Assembly: GCA_014529385.2 (NCBI GenBank)
Contig: CM043971.1
Span: 26,947,769-27,011,768 of the forward strand
Length of the DNA: 64,000 nucleotides
Direction of reading: 5' to 3'
Origin: Adiantum capillus-veneris
Lineage: Eukaryota > Streptophyta > Polypodiopsida > Polypodiales > Pteridaceae
Each line of letters starts with the position of its first letter. The first letter of the stretch is position 1. The notes beneath the pieces are model-generated. The model was not told the DNA's origin. It was given only the letters and a program-made list of their open reading frames with translations, and did no database searches. This document shows, piece by piece, positions 10,432 to 19,483 of this stretch. The translations under genes were made by a program, and so were the position numbers.

Positions 10432-11230
10432 AACATCAAATTCTCTAGGAAAGTCACAATACTCCATTTGCGGGACACCCTGGCTTTAACAAAAATTATG
10501 CTAAAGTAAAGAGCTCTTTCTTTTGGCCAAATATGCGAGCTGATATTTTGCTTAGGATGTACGTGAGTGAGAGGAAAACAAATTGGGTGGAGTACTTGCC
10601 TTTGGTTGAGTTTGCTTATAACAATTCTTGGCATGTGTCTATTCAAATGGCACCTTTTGAAGCTATGTATGGTTATAATTGTTCAACTTCCTTAAATTTT
10701 TCAGACCCTAAAAACAAGGTAGAAGTTTCAAGGCAAATGCTTGAGAAAATGGACCTAGAGATTTCCAAGATTAGACGTCACATTAGGAAGGCCCAGAAAA
10801 AGAAAAAAGTGTATTATGACGGGCATAAGAGATCATTGTCTTTTGATGTAGGAGATCTGGTTTTCTTAAAGGTAGTTCCCAAGAGTACTAATCTGATTCT
10901 TGGAAATGATAGGCGAATGTCTGCTTGGTTTACTGGTCCTTTTAATGTGTTGAAGCAGATTGGGTCTCTTGCTTATAAACTCGAATTGCCTGCACATGTG
11001 AAAGTTCATCCCGTTTTCCATGTAAGTTTATTGAAGAAGTATGTCGCTAATCCTCGTCATGTTTTGCAGGAGAGATATGATCTTCGAGATGATGGGTCAT
11101 TGAAAATCATATCAAAGATCATATCTCTCCTGCAAAACATGACGAGGATTAGCTTGTTTTGTTCTTCAAGGATTTATATGTTTTGCATGCTGAATACTCC
11201 TCCTTCCAACTCTGAAGACAAAGTCAATTT
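10432..11230 (+). pseudogene. Integrase of gypsy A, core deleted in frame
   Basis: The zinc-binding HHCC start is damaged (a stop replaces the first His and Cys is changed to Ser), but NTPFAGHPG and SSFFWPNMR are clear. The sequence then passes directly to ADILLRMYVSERK, which in element C lies ~150 residues later. The join is in frame and removes all three catalytic acidic residues. The C-terminal half (LPLVEFAYN, PFEAMYGYN, GDLVFLKV, GPFNVLKQIGSLAYKLELP, VHPVFHVSLLKKY) is well kept. The chromodomain region is replaced by a palindrome (11046-11153). Confidence 0.82.
11046..11153. repeat. Perfect 39-bp inverted repeat in the pol tail of gypsy A
   Basis: Arms 11046-11084 and 11115-11153 are exact reverse complements (39 of 39) and pairing extends ~9 bp further inward with two mismatches, leaving a loop of about 12 nt. 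The left arm is the normal coding sequence after LLKKYVANP; the right arm is an inverted copy of it. The same structure is at 30846-30955 in copy B but is absent from element C. Confidence 0.95.
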
Positions 11231-11245
11231 TGACAAGGGGAGAAT
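11231..11245 (+). other. Polypurine tract of gypsy A
   Basis: TTGACAAGGGGAGAA directly before the 3' LTR, matching the tract of element C (GATAAGGGGAGAA). This is the plus-strand primer site. Confidence 0.85.
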
Positions 11246-12138
11246 ATAATAGGACTTATTCTGCAATGTTTTGATTTTTTTTTTTTTTTGGAGTAACGTT
11301 GTTCATTCCAACGTTTTTCCCAAGTATAGGACTTCATTATAATTGTTCTCGTGAAGTTTCAAATTTTGACCTGGGACACTCCTCGGGAGCCAGTTTTGAC
11401 GATGCTATGGTCAAAATTTGGAAACATTTTGTATGTAGCACTTGTAGTCTTCAACACCAGGAAAAATATTTCTTCTTTGAGTTTTTACAGATTCCTTCAT
11501 TTTGATACTCGTTTCAGCCCATAGATTAGAGAAAAAGTGAGAAAATGCTATTTTAGGCTGTTTTTGTGAAAATTGCTGACTTGCAGGTAAACTTTCAGGC
11601 AAACTGAGTAGGATATGGATTTTTTTCACCTCACAACTTTCCAAGAGCTCGATGAGACAAACGAATTCATGTGAGACAGCCGCGGTCAAATTCTGAACCA
11701 TTTGGGAGTTACGGCTCGCTGAAAATGGTCAAAAATTGTGGACTTCAAAAAAAAATTTGCTAACTCGTGAGTGTGGGTTGCGTTTTGTGGTTTTTATGCG
11801 TTTGAATGAAGGACGTCTCTTTCTGAACCTAATTTTGGGTTTCTTTAGATAAAGACTGGAGGAAGATCGAAAATAGACACTTTTTGGCGTGAACAAGACA
11901 GCCCGTGTGCAGAGAGAGGCTATTCGATTGTGATGGCGCAATGTGATTGAGATTGAGAGTGAGAGTGAGAGTGCGATTGAGAACTGTGCATAGATTGAGA
12001 GTGAGATAGCTCGGGGGTGGTCGACAGGTTGATACGAGCTACGCTCTTCTTGTACTCGGGAATTGATATCAAATACATCTCTGATTTCCTGCGTCTACTC
12101 TGTGTACTTGAAAGTTTGTGTTATTCAGTTGTTGTATT
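11246..12138 (+). repeat. 3' LTR of gypsy A, last 16 bp missing
   Basis: It begins TATAATAGGAC (TG changed to TA; the C-family LTR starts TGTAATAGGAC) after the polypurine tract. It ends at TTGTTGTATT, where the 5' LTR continues CCCGTGTCTTGTCACA but this copy runs into an unrelated minisatellite. Copy B (31046-31942) has the same mutated start and the same truncation, so both defects are older than the duplication. A GAGAGT-rich stretch lies at 11950-12010. Confidence 0.8.
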
Positions 12139-12340
12139 TTGGTGGGAGACATGCCCAAGCTTGAGGTGCTTGTCGTGCTTGATGACTAAGGTGCTTATCG
12201 TGCTTGATGACCAATGTATTTTTTGTGCTTGTCATGCTTTATGACTAAGATGCTTGATGTGCTTGTCATTCTTTGTGACTAAGGTTCTTGAGGTGCCTCA
12301 TGACTAAGGTGCTTGAGGGGCTTGTGGTTTTCCAAAGTCA
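12139..12340 (+). repeat. Degenerate minisatellite (GGTGCTT-TCGTGCTTGATGACTAA)
   Basis: Six or more imperfect units of about 25-33 bp built from GGTGCTT, GTGCTTGT and GATGACTAA. It begins a few bases after the truncated LTR and is shared with copy B (31943-32140). No coding role is seen. Confidence 0.75.
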
Positions 12341-13501
12341 ACACAATCCCTACAAAGAAGAGGAAGATCCCTAAATCTAGGGGCATGAGAGAGAAGACAC
12401 ACACACACACACACACACACACAAGGCCAACCCAAGACTCAAGAGGTAATAAGGACACATGTCAAGAACCTACACATGTTGGCTTCATATAGATCCTAAA
12501 GACTACTAGGTGACTTCTAAAGGGGTCCAATGAGAATTAATTATATTTAAATAAGTGTTTAAAGCATTTTTCCAGCCCTCTCTCTCAAAGGGGAAAGGAG
12601 GACACTTGTACAAATGCTATCATGGTTGCTTGATATGCACTATGCATCTGATTTTCTAGGCTTGCAGGGTTCCAATCAAATTCAGGGATGAGCTACAAGG
12701 AGGGGTCGTCCAAAGCAAGCTTGGGTGTTCTTGGGGGTATACTCTCTCTCACAGACACTTACATGCTCTCATTCTCACTTTGTGAAAGTCCAAGAACTCC
12801 ATCTCCTTAATCTCTAAGCTTGAGAAAATGAGAGGCTACACCAACACTCTTGGCTATGGAATGCAAATCCAACCAAGAACCATGCTTCAATGCTATGCTA
12901 GTTATCTTCTTCAACTCCATTAGTATGCTACTATGCTATGTTAAGCTCTATGATAATGGTATGAGAGAACACTATTTCTTCCTCGTAAGGTAACTTCTTC
13001 TTGCTCTTCCCTACACTCAATCAGTGCTAGCTCTCTCCACCTTTGAAGGTGTTTGAGTTCTTGAGTCCAAGACCATGGAGAAGTGGATTCTTTCATTTAC
13101 CTAAGTTATGGGCGTAATTGTGGTGCATGAAGCTCTCTATCTTCAATGCACCATCAAGGTCTCAAGTAACACAAAGCTTGTATTGTACCAAGTCTCTCTT
13201 TATGGGAGAAGCTATAATACAAAAGCTTTTTGGAGGGGAACCAAGTCCATATAAATCCGGTCCTCAACTATGATGAAGCTCTCTAATTATCTCTCTTGCA
13301 AAGTATTGTTCATGCCAAGTTAATTAAGTATAATGGTTATGTTGCTACCTCTAATCAAGTTCACCTCTATTTTCTCAAAGTGTTCACAAAAAAATGCTCA
13401 CCATAGTTTTCTAAACTCGGATATTCTCAATGTTCATAGTCCATTTACATATTTTGGGCAACAATGTGTATCTTCAAACTAGCACAATCGGTACGTTGTA
13501 T
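12341..13501. other. No gene seen; internal remnant of a reversed LTR element
   Basis: A (CA)n microsatellite lies at 12397-12423. The remainder has no convincing ORF. Because a primer site and LTR in reverse orientation follow at 13502-13711, this stretch should be the leader or internal part of that minus-strand element, but no gag or pol motif is recognisable. It is repeated at 38396-39545. Confidence 0.5.
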
Positions 13502-13513
13502 GCTCTGATACCA
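13502..13513 (-). other. tRNA-iMet primer-binding site, reversed
   Basis: GCTCTGATACCA on the plus strand, i.e. TGGTATCAGAGC on the minus strand, directly abutting the LTR at 13514. It shows that the LTR is the 5' LTR of a minus-strand element. The copy in B is at 39546-39557. Confidence 0.88.
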
Positions 13514-13711
13514 TGTTGAACTGGAGGGAGAGAGAGATGCTCAATGAGCAAAGATAAGAGAGAAGCTGAGGGGAAAGGGAGACGAGACACGATATGACAC
13601 CACCATCTGCAGGCCCCAAAGTATGCATATTCTACGCAATGAGTATACATATATAGTGGGGACCTCTACCTATATATAGGATGAGGGTGAGCTCTATACA
13701 TAGCTCCAATA
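13514..13711 (-). repeat. Reversed short LTR (198 bp), related to the NA/copia LTR set
   Basis: Runs from TGTTGAACTGG to TAGCTCCAATA; the final CA expected is TA. It shares segments such as CATATATAGTGGGGAC and CCCCAAAG with the other short LTRs of the window, but is longer. The paralogue in copy B (39558-39755) has the same length. The 3' LTR partner is not in the duplication. Confidence 0.75.
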
Positions 13712-13872
13712 GTTACAAGGAGACCATAGCCCCAAGCACCTTCTTGTTTAAAGTACATAAAAAACATTTATTTTTCTTATTGTGTCTGCATTTTCTTTTG
13801 TTATTTTGACGATCGTATTTGTTACTGTTCATTTTCCTTGTATAATCTCATTTTCCATGCATGATGAAATCA

Positions 13873-14027
13873 TGTTGAGCTATATATAGTATCTCTATAT
13901 ATAGCACCCTGGTCCCCTCTATATAAACACATCTAGTGTGATCAGTAGACACACTTTGGGGCTTGCATATGATGGTGTCTTCTCTCTCTTCTCTCATCTA
14001 GTTGCACTGTCTCCCTCCGATTCAACA
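13873..14027 (+). repeat. 5' LTR of NA-1
   Basis: TGTTGAGC...TTCAACA. Near its start is a perfect inverted repeat: 11-bp arms 13879-13889 and 13895-13905 (GCTATATATAG / CTATATATAGC) with a 5-nt loop. TATATAAA-like sequence at about 13919 could be the promoter core. Confidence 0.92.
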
Positions 14028-14039
14028 TGGTATCAGAGC
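14028..14039 (+). other. tRNA-iMet primer-binding site of NA-1
   Basis: TGGTATCAGAGC immediately after the LTR. Confidence 0.93.
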
Positions 14040-14424
14040 ATACAATCCAAGGCATTAAGGCACAGTGGGTAGTGATGAAGCTTCATGATAAAACAATTAG
14101 AAGTTCATCAGCAGTCGATCTCACAAAGTATACACAGCCAAAGATAAGTCAAATTATCTATCAAGTAAAGTTTGTCTTTTGTTTCGTTTATGGTCGTGTT
14201 GTAGTTGATGCAGAAAGGTTAATTTTGGATACGATATTTCAAGGCGGTTGCTCTAGCGTAGACTATTTGTTGTGTTTTTATTTTCTCCACTGATCATGGC
14301 TTTGGTTCTTGATACATGCTACTAATCTCGTCACGATTTTCATAAAATATTTCACGTGATTTTACAAAGCAGTTATCTATTGACTCGTCATTGTCTTGAG
14401 GTTTTGTAGATTTTGCGCTAAACT

Positions 14425-14700
14425 AGCATTTGTAATGTCATGGTAGGTAAAGCCATGATAGTGATTACTATTTTACAATTTTTATTTGATTTGAAGAAAA
14501 CGTCTCTGATGCCATGGTACGTAAAACCATGATGATTGGTATTTCCAAGCTTCTCTGAGCGTCTCTTATGCCATAGTGAATACCATGATGCCATGGTACG
14601 TAAATCCATGATGATTGCTATTTCAAAAAAATTCTAAGTGTCCTAATGCCATGGTGAATACCGTGATGCCATGGTACGTAAAGCCATGACGATGAAAATT
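14425..14700 (+). repeat. Short palindromic tandem repeats in NA-1
   Basis: Repeated units built around CCATGGTACGTAAA-CCATGATG with spacers of 20-60 bp, at least four copies. Each unit has inverted CATGG/CCATG halves. The same motif occurs reversed at 23890-24080 and near 51237, and a related CCATGG/CCATGATG array of different period lies in NA-2. Confidence 0.8.
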
Positions 14701-14847
14701 CTTAGTTGAGATCTTGGGGGCCCCAATGTATTTACATGCATACTTTGTATATATTTGTGACAAGTGATTACATTGATGTTACATTTTTTGCTATGTCATC
14801 TACACATGTGACTGCATCGGCATTATGTTTGTTTCTATGTCGTCTCT

Positions 14848-14886
14848 AGAGCGGCGTCGCGAACCATCTTTAAGGATAATGTGATG
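14848..14886 (+). other. Conserved GC-rich block of the NA family
   Basis: AGAGCGGCGTCGCGAACC followed by ATCTTTAAGGATAATGTGATG. Copies lie at 19043-19079, 22646-22686 and, reversed, 51033-51073, with a partial one at 23827-23845. It stands out because its surroundings are AT-rich and not conserved to the same degree. No ORF runs through it. Confidence 0.85.
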
Positions 14887-15153
14887 TATTTATTTTTAAC
14901 CTTCACGTCTCGATATGTTTCTTGAGTTGATGATTGTTTACAGGATGAAAGTCACATGAAGCAATGTGTATAGAGGCTAAAAGATATTCAAGCTGCTCAA
15001 AGATATTGAAGGTTTTAAAAGATATTGAAGAATTTTCATATATTGTTAAAGACCCTTGAAAGGGCACATTGTAAAACAGGAGTGATGTAGCTCCTTAGAA
15101 CATTGTAAATGTATAGTTAAAATATTTTAATATAACGGTGGGTATATATAGAG

Positions 15154-15198
15154 CTGTGGGTTTTTCCCTTGAGCCCCCAAGGGTTTTTTCATCCACAG
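15154..15198 (+). other. Two-tier hairpin before the 3' LTR of NA-1
   Basis: Outer stem CTGTGG (15154-15159) with CCACAG (15193-15198); inner stem CCCTTG (15166-15171) with CAAGGG (15178-15183); loop AGCCCC; U-rich internal loops. It lies about 25 nt upstream of the polypurine stretch. Copies are at 19484-19528, 23418-23464 (minus), 46106-46150 (minus) and 50736-50780 (minus). Confidence 0.85.
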
Positions 15199-15210
15199 TT
15201 AGGGACCTTC

Positions 15211-15223
15211 ATTTGAGTGGGAG
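15211..15223 (+). other. Polypurine tract of NA-1
   Basis: ATTTGAGTGGGAG directly before the 3' LTR; similar tracts precede the 3' LTRs of NA-2 and copia-2. Confidence 0.7.
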
Positions 15224-15378
15224 TGTTGAGCTATATATAGTATCTCTATATATAGCACCCTGGTCCCCTCTATATAAACACATCTCGTGTGATCAATAGA
15301 CACACTTTGGGGCTTGTACATGTTGGTGTCATCTCTCTCTCCTCTTGTCTACATGCATTGTCTCCCTCCGGTTCAACA
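15224..15378 (+). repeat. 3' LTR of NA-1
   Basis: 155 bp, same length as the 5' LTR and differing from it at roughly a dozen positions, mainly in the last third, so the insertion is not very recent. It keeps the 11-bp TATA-rich inverted repeat near the start. Confidence 0.92.
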
Positions 15379-15383
15379 AATCA

Positions 15384-15702
15384 ATTGCAAGGTGAAAAGA
15401 GATGTGAGTCTTTGCGTCATGGATGCTATTGCAACTTGTACCGCTTATACTATGCTAGTAGCTTTGAGCTCATTGCATTGCCATGATCATACATTGCAAC
15501 CCGCTCGAAACTAAGGAGTACCCTCAAGTCATTCACACAACAAAGGAATGTCGAGAACATGTCAATATAGAGTTGGTATAAAACTTCTCCACAATATACG
15601 CACATAGCAAGGAAGGCATAACAACGGAGCAAGCATATGGCATCATTCCTATTGTTAGTTAGTAATGGTGACAATCAACCACTATATAAGAAAGCTAGCT
15701 CG
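15384..15702. other. No gene seen between NA-1 and copia-1
   Basis: Short ORFs occur on both strands but none has a recognisable domain. The stretch is interrupted-target sequence for NA-1 (it continues from 13811-13872 across the AATCA duplication). Confidence 0.5.
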
Positions 15703-15846
15703 TGCTTGAGCTATATATGGCTCACTCTACTCAACTTAGTCTCACCTATATATTTGTATCTTATCCTCAATATGAATCAGTCTTTTGGGAGCGTACATGG
15801 TGTGTCTCTTGTCTCGTCTCTCTCTCTTTCTCTCTACATCTCAGCA
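15703..15846 (+). repeat. 5' LTR of copia-1
   Basis: Begins TGCTTGAGCTATATATGG (expected TGTTGGAGC...) and ends CTACATCTCAGCA directly before the primer site; 144 bp. It matches, in reverse, the LTRs at 22903-23093, 23218-23392 and 45940-46080. A CT-rich tract lies near its end, the point at which related copies carry long GA/CT expansions. Confidence 0.82.
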
Positions 15847-15858
15847 TGGTATCAGAGC
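15847..15858 (+). other. tRNA-iMet primer-binding site of copia-1
   Basis: TGGTATCAGAGC immediately after the LTR. Confidence 0.92.
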
Positions 15859-16594
15859 GGTAATGATCACGCGTCGATTCAATTCACGGTGACAAAACAG
15901 TATGTGTATGCAATTCGCATGTAAGATTCAAAATTGCTACAAATTTTATTTTTGAGCGTTGATTCTTGTTAACTGTGGTTATTTTTTGTTAAGAAGAATA
16001 TGATTATTGTTTTGTGTGGTGTTTATTGCTAATCAATCTAATCGTTGATTACGTTTTCTTGTTGATGACACTCTAAACTTCATCTCAATTTTTGGGGGTC
16101 TTCTGCTCAAAATTTGGAGAAACGAAAAAAGCGCAATGGCACTTTTTATCCAAAACTTGTTCGTCTCCTCGAGCTCTTTGATTGGAGTTCTAGGTTTGCA
16201 TCAATCGGAGTTCGCAGCAGAAAGTTATGCTGTTTTTACTGCAAATTGAACTTGACGCAGCTTTATTCGTCGTGCGTCTTCGTGAAGCGTTCGCGATCGT
16301 TTTTCTAATTTTGGTGTGAACTTTTTCGAGCAAATTTAGCTTTATTCATATTGTGGCCGTCAATCTTGCGTCTCACGTCACTTTATTTGAGGACTCTTTT
16401 ATTATTGACGTCTCCTTTTCCTTGCTTTTTTGAATAACGTCTCTCATATCTTTGGACGTGTATTGAGCATCCTTCTTGCGTTTATCGTTGATAGAACACA
16501 GTCGTTATATTTCTCGCGTTCTCAATTGCAGCCTTCACCATATATGGTGTGCAGATTCTGTGATCTTATCTTATACATCTTCTCACAACTAGAT
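15859..16594 (+). other. 5' leader of copia-1
   Basis: About 0.74 kb without a domain. The in-frame ATG at 16430 would add 55 residues to gag, but copia-2 begins at the position equal to 16595 or shortly before, so this is treated as leader. Confidence 0.55.
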
Positions 16595-17128
16595 ATGACT
16601 ATGACTATTCTCGTCAACGGATTTCCTTCTGGCCAGCGTTCTGTTCCTCCTTTCCAAGGCCAAGGATTTCCAGGGTGGAAAGCAAAGATTTTGTTGATTC
16701 TTGAAGGCGATGAACTCTCTGATGTTGCCCTTGGAAATCGTATTTGTCCGCCTCAGCCTATTGATACAGATCATGATAACCCGCTTATCACTGAAGGACC
16801 TATATTTGAAGATTGGAATGTTGTGTATACGGATTGGCAACGGCGTGATAAAGTAGCTTGTCGGTATATTATTTCTGCTCTTAGTGATTCTCTTTTGCTT
16901 GATATGTATGAGCTGCCTACTTCTCACGACGTATGGAAGTACCTTATTGCAAACTTTCAGAAGAAATCTGTTACAGAAATACTTTATTTGAGAGGTTTTC
17001 TTAACAAACAACAATATGAAGTTGGTACTACCATGACGGGACATATTGAGTCTTTCAAATCTATTATTAATCAACTTGCTACTGCAGGTGATCCTGTTCC
17101 ACAAAATCAATTGATTACACTTTTCCTT
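16595..17128 (+). pseudogene. Gag of copia-1, first part, split by NA-2
   Basis: From the ATG at about 16595 (MTMTILVNGFPSGQRSVPPF) the frame gives a copia gag of the UBN2 type: WKAKILLILEGDELSD, the DKVACRYIISALSDSLL stretch, HDVWKYLIANFQKKS and HIESFKSIINQLA. The frame is open until NA-2 enters at LITLFL (duplication TCCTT, 17124-17128). It resumes at 19701 with LDTVKDSSYDN. Gag builds the virus-like particle that would package both copia and NA RNAs. Confidence 0.85.
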
Positions 17129-17270
17129 TGTTGAGCTTATATGTGAAGCTACTCAATATATGGCTTCTCTATATATGGCACCCAGGTCCCCTCTATATAT
17201 ACATCATCTCATGTGTGTATTCTACACACTTTGGGGTTCTACTTCTGTGTTCTCTCCTTCTCTCTCAACA
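17129..17270 (+). repeat. 5' LTR of NA-2
   Basis: TGTTGAGCTTATATG...CTCAACA, 142 bp, followed directly by TGGTATCAGAGC (17271-17282). CCTCTATATATACATC at about 17189 is a likely promoter core. Confidence 0.92.
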
Positions 17271-17293
17271 TGGTATCAGAGCAGTCCGTTTTT

Positions 17294-18145
17294 GTGGTCT
17301 ACAACTTTGCAGAAGGAAGTTTTTTCAAATTCTGCACCGATTTTGAGTTATCGTTCACGGACTGCGTACATACCTGAAAAACAACTTCCACGTTTTGTTT
17401 TTTGATTTTTCTGCTAATTAGAAACGATTTTGCAGAAACTACCCAATAAAGAGACCGGAATCGATGTGGTCTACAACTTTGCAGAAGGAAGTTTTTTCAA
17501 ATTCTGCACCGATTTTGAGTTATCGTTCGCGGACTGCGTACATACCTGAAAAGCAACTTCCGCTTTTTGTTTTTGATTTTTCTATTAATTGAAAACGATT
17601 TTGCAGAAACTACCCGTTGAGGAGACCGGAATCGATGTGGTCTACAACTTTGCAGAAGAAAGTGTTTTCCAATTCTGCACCGATTTTGAGTTATCGTTCG
17701 CGGACTGCGTACATACCTGAAAAGCAACTTCCGTTTTTTGTTTTTTGATTTTTATTTTATTTTTTGCTAATTGAAAACGATTTTGCAGAAACTACCCGAC
17801 AGAGAGACCGGAATCGATGTGGTCTACAACTTTGCAGAAAGAAGTGTTTTCAAATTCTGCACTGATTTTGAGTTATCGTTCGCGGATTGCGTACATACAT
17901 AAAAAGCAATTTCCGTTTTTTTGTTTTTTATTTTTCTGCTGATTGAAAACGATTTTGCGGAAACTACCCGCGTGAGAGACCAGAATCGATGTGTTCTACA
18001 ACTTTGCAGAAGAAACTACCCGCTATGGGAGACCGGAATCGATGTGGTCTATAACTTTGCAGAAGAAAGTTTCTCTAAATTCTGCACCGATTTTGGGTTA
18101 TCGTCTCGGACTGCGAATATGTTTGAAAATCAAAATTCTACTTTT
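17294..18145 (+). repeat. Tandem array of ~171-182 bp units in NA-2
   Basis: Units begin GTGGTCTACAACTTTGCAG at 17294, 17466, 17637 and 17819, with a diverged unit at 17989 and a restart at 18041 after a ~52-bp partial unit. Spacings are 172, 171, 182 and 170. Each unit contains GACCGGAATCGATG and AAACGATTTTGCAGAAACTACCC. About 5.5 copies in total. Confidence 0.9.
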
Positions 18146-18399
18146 TGCTTTTGATTTTTCTCATAATTGAAAACTTCTCAATTATATTTTTCTTCATCAA
18201 TCATATATTTGTTACTGACGTAACTTTGCTGCAGAAGCCAGTTACACATCGTTCCGATTCAGTCGAGCCGTTGATGATCGTCCAAATTCTATCGAGCTAC
18301 TGTTGGTACATGATCTTTTGTTATATGATATATTCGTTCATTGATTCTCGTATAATTATTCTTTTAGAGATATAGTTTACGTCGTTTTATTGATAATTC

Positions 18400-18860
18400 T
18401 CATTGATACCATAGTGATTTTGATGGTACCATGATGATGTTTTGTTAATACTTTGATCATGATGATTTTCGTTGATACCATGATGATATGTCATTGATAC
18501 CATGGTTATTCTCGGTGGTGCCATGATGATATTTCATTGATACCATGGTTATTCTCGGTGATGCCATGATGATGTTTCGTTGATACCATGGTTATTCTCG
18601 GTGATGCCATGATGTTGTTTCGTTGATTCCATGGTGATTTTTGTTGATACCATGATGATGTTTTGTTGATACCATGGTTATTCTCGGTGATACCATGATG
18701 TTGTTTCGTTGATACCATGGTTATTCTCGGTGATGCCATGATGATGTTTCGTTGATACCATGGTTATTCTCGGTGATGCCATGATGTTGTTTCGTTGATA
18801 CAATGATTATTCTCGGTGATATCATGATGCTTTTCGTTGATACCATGGTCATTTATTCAT
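18400..18860 (+). repeat. Tandem array of 43-bp units in NA-2
   Basis: About nine to ten copies of a 43-bp unit such as GATACCATGGTTATTCTCGG plus TGATGCCATGATGATGTTTCGT. Each unit is itself two related halves carrying CCATGG and CCATGATG. Related motifs occur in NA-1. Confidence 0.9.
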
Positions 18861-19042
18861 TTTTATTGATATAATGATGATATTTTGTTAATACTTTGAT
18901 GGTATTCATTAATCACTACATTGATAAATGTTGTTTTATGTAGTATATACACATATCATTTGTATCACGTAATCACACATTTTGTACTTTTACGTTTATA
19001 CTTTATGTACCATATGTTGTCGTGCGTATATATGTCGTCAAA

Positions 19043-19079
19043 AGAGTGGCGTCGCGAACCATCTCTTATGGCATTGTGA
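19043..19079 (+). other. Conserved GC-rich block in NA-2
   Basis: AGAGTGGCGTCGCGAACC followed by ATCTCTTATGGCATTGTGA; one change in the core against NA-1. Confidence 0.82.
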
Positions 19080-19483
19080 ACGTAATTATTTCATTAACGA
19101 TGCTAATAATTTTCATGACATGTTTTTTTTTTTGGAGTCTATGATCTATGTAGGATTGATCAAAGAATTGATTTTATGAAGACAAACTTGGTGACAATAA
19201 AAGATTTATGAAGATATGTTTGGTGATGACAACATGAAGACATGTTTGGTGATGCGATATTGATGACAAGCTACACAGCAGATTCATGGAGACACTTTTG
19301 ATTACAAGCTAATCGATAGCTTTTATACCTCTTTATTGAACCTTTGTATTCATTATTGTATTTGATAGGATAGGAGTAATGTAACTCCTCATAAAACATT
19401 CATTGTAAAAGGAATGATGTAGCTCCTCGTAAACATTTGTATATTTAATGATTTTTATAATATAACGGTGGGTGTATATAGAG

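Larger units (their letters stand above)
7097..12138 (+). mobile_element. Defective chromovirus-like gypsy retrotransposon A
   Basis: Plus-strand element with a truncated 5' LTR (7097-7208), tRNA-Met primer site, gag, protease, RT, RNase H, an integrase remnant, a polypurine tract and a 3' LTR (11246-12138). The RT and RNase H closely resemble those of element C, which has a chromodomain-like tail, so A is placed in the same group. It has stops and frame shifts in every gene, lacks the integrase core and lacks the last 16 bases of the 3' LTR. Its part from 8142 onward is duplicated at 27932-31942 with most of the same lesions. Confidence 0.85.
8142..13810 (+). repeat. Duplication copy A
   Basis: About 5.67 kb that is repeated, nearly collinearly, at 27932-39854 once the 6.25-kb element C and its target duplication are removed. 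It contains the rear part of gypsy A, the minisatellite, an AC repeat, about 1.1 kb without a gene and a reversed LTR. The left edge is inside gag (AAATTTTCC) and the right edge is at TTATTTTGAC. At 12341-12345 it keeps the single, empty ACACA site in which element C sits in copy B. Confidence 0.9.
13873..15378 (+). mobile_element. Miniature LTR retrotransposon NA-1 (TRIM-like), complete
   Basis: 1506 bp, with two 155-bp LTRs (13873-14027 and 15224-15378), a tRNA-Met primer site, and a polypurine stretch before the 3' LTR. It is flanked by the 5-bp duplication AATCA (13868-13872, 15379-15383), so both ends are exact. The 1196-bp interior has no gag or pol. It contains short palindromic tandem repeats, a GC-rich block and a two-tier hairpin shared with NA-2, NA-4 and the copia elements. 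It must depend on proteins from another element; the copia family here, with the same primer site, tract and hairpin, is the likely source. Confidence 0.93.

Noticed and set aside
15211-15223. Bacterial-type terminator at the hairpin before the NA-1 3' LTR
   Set aside because: A stem followed by T-rich sequence looks like one, but the context is a eukaryotic retrotransposon.
17294-18145. CRISPR-like array
   Set aside because: Units of 171-182 bp are contiguous with no unique spacers, lie inside an LTR element with target duplication, and the DNA is plant-like.
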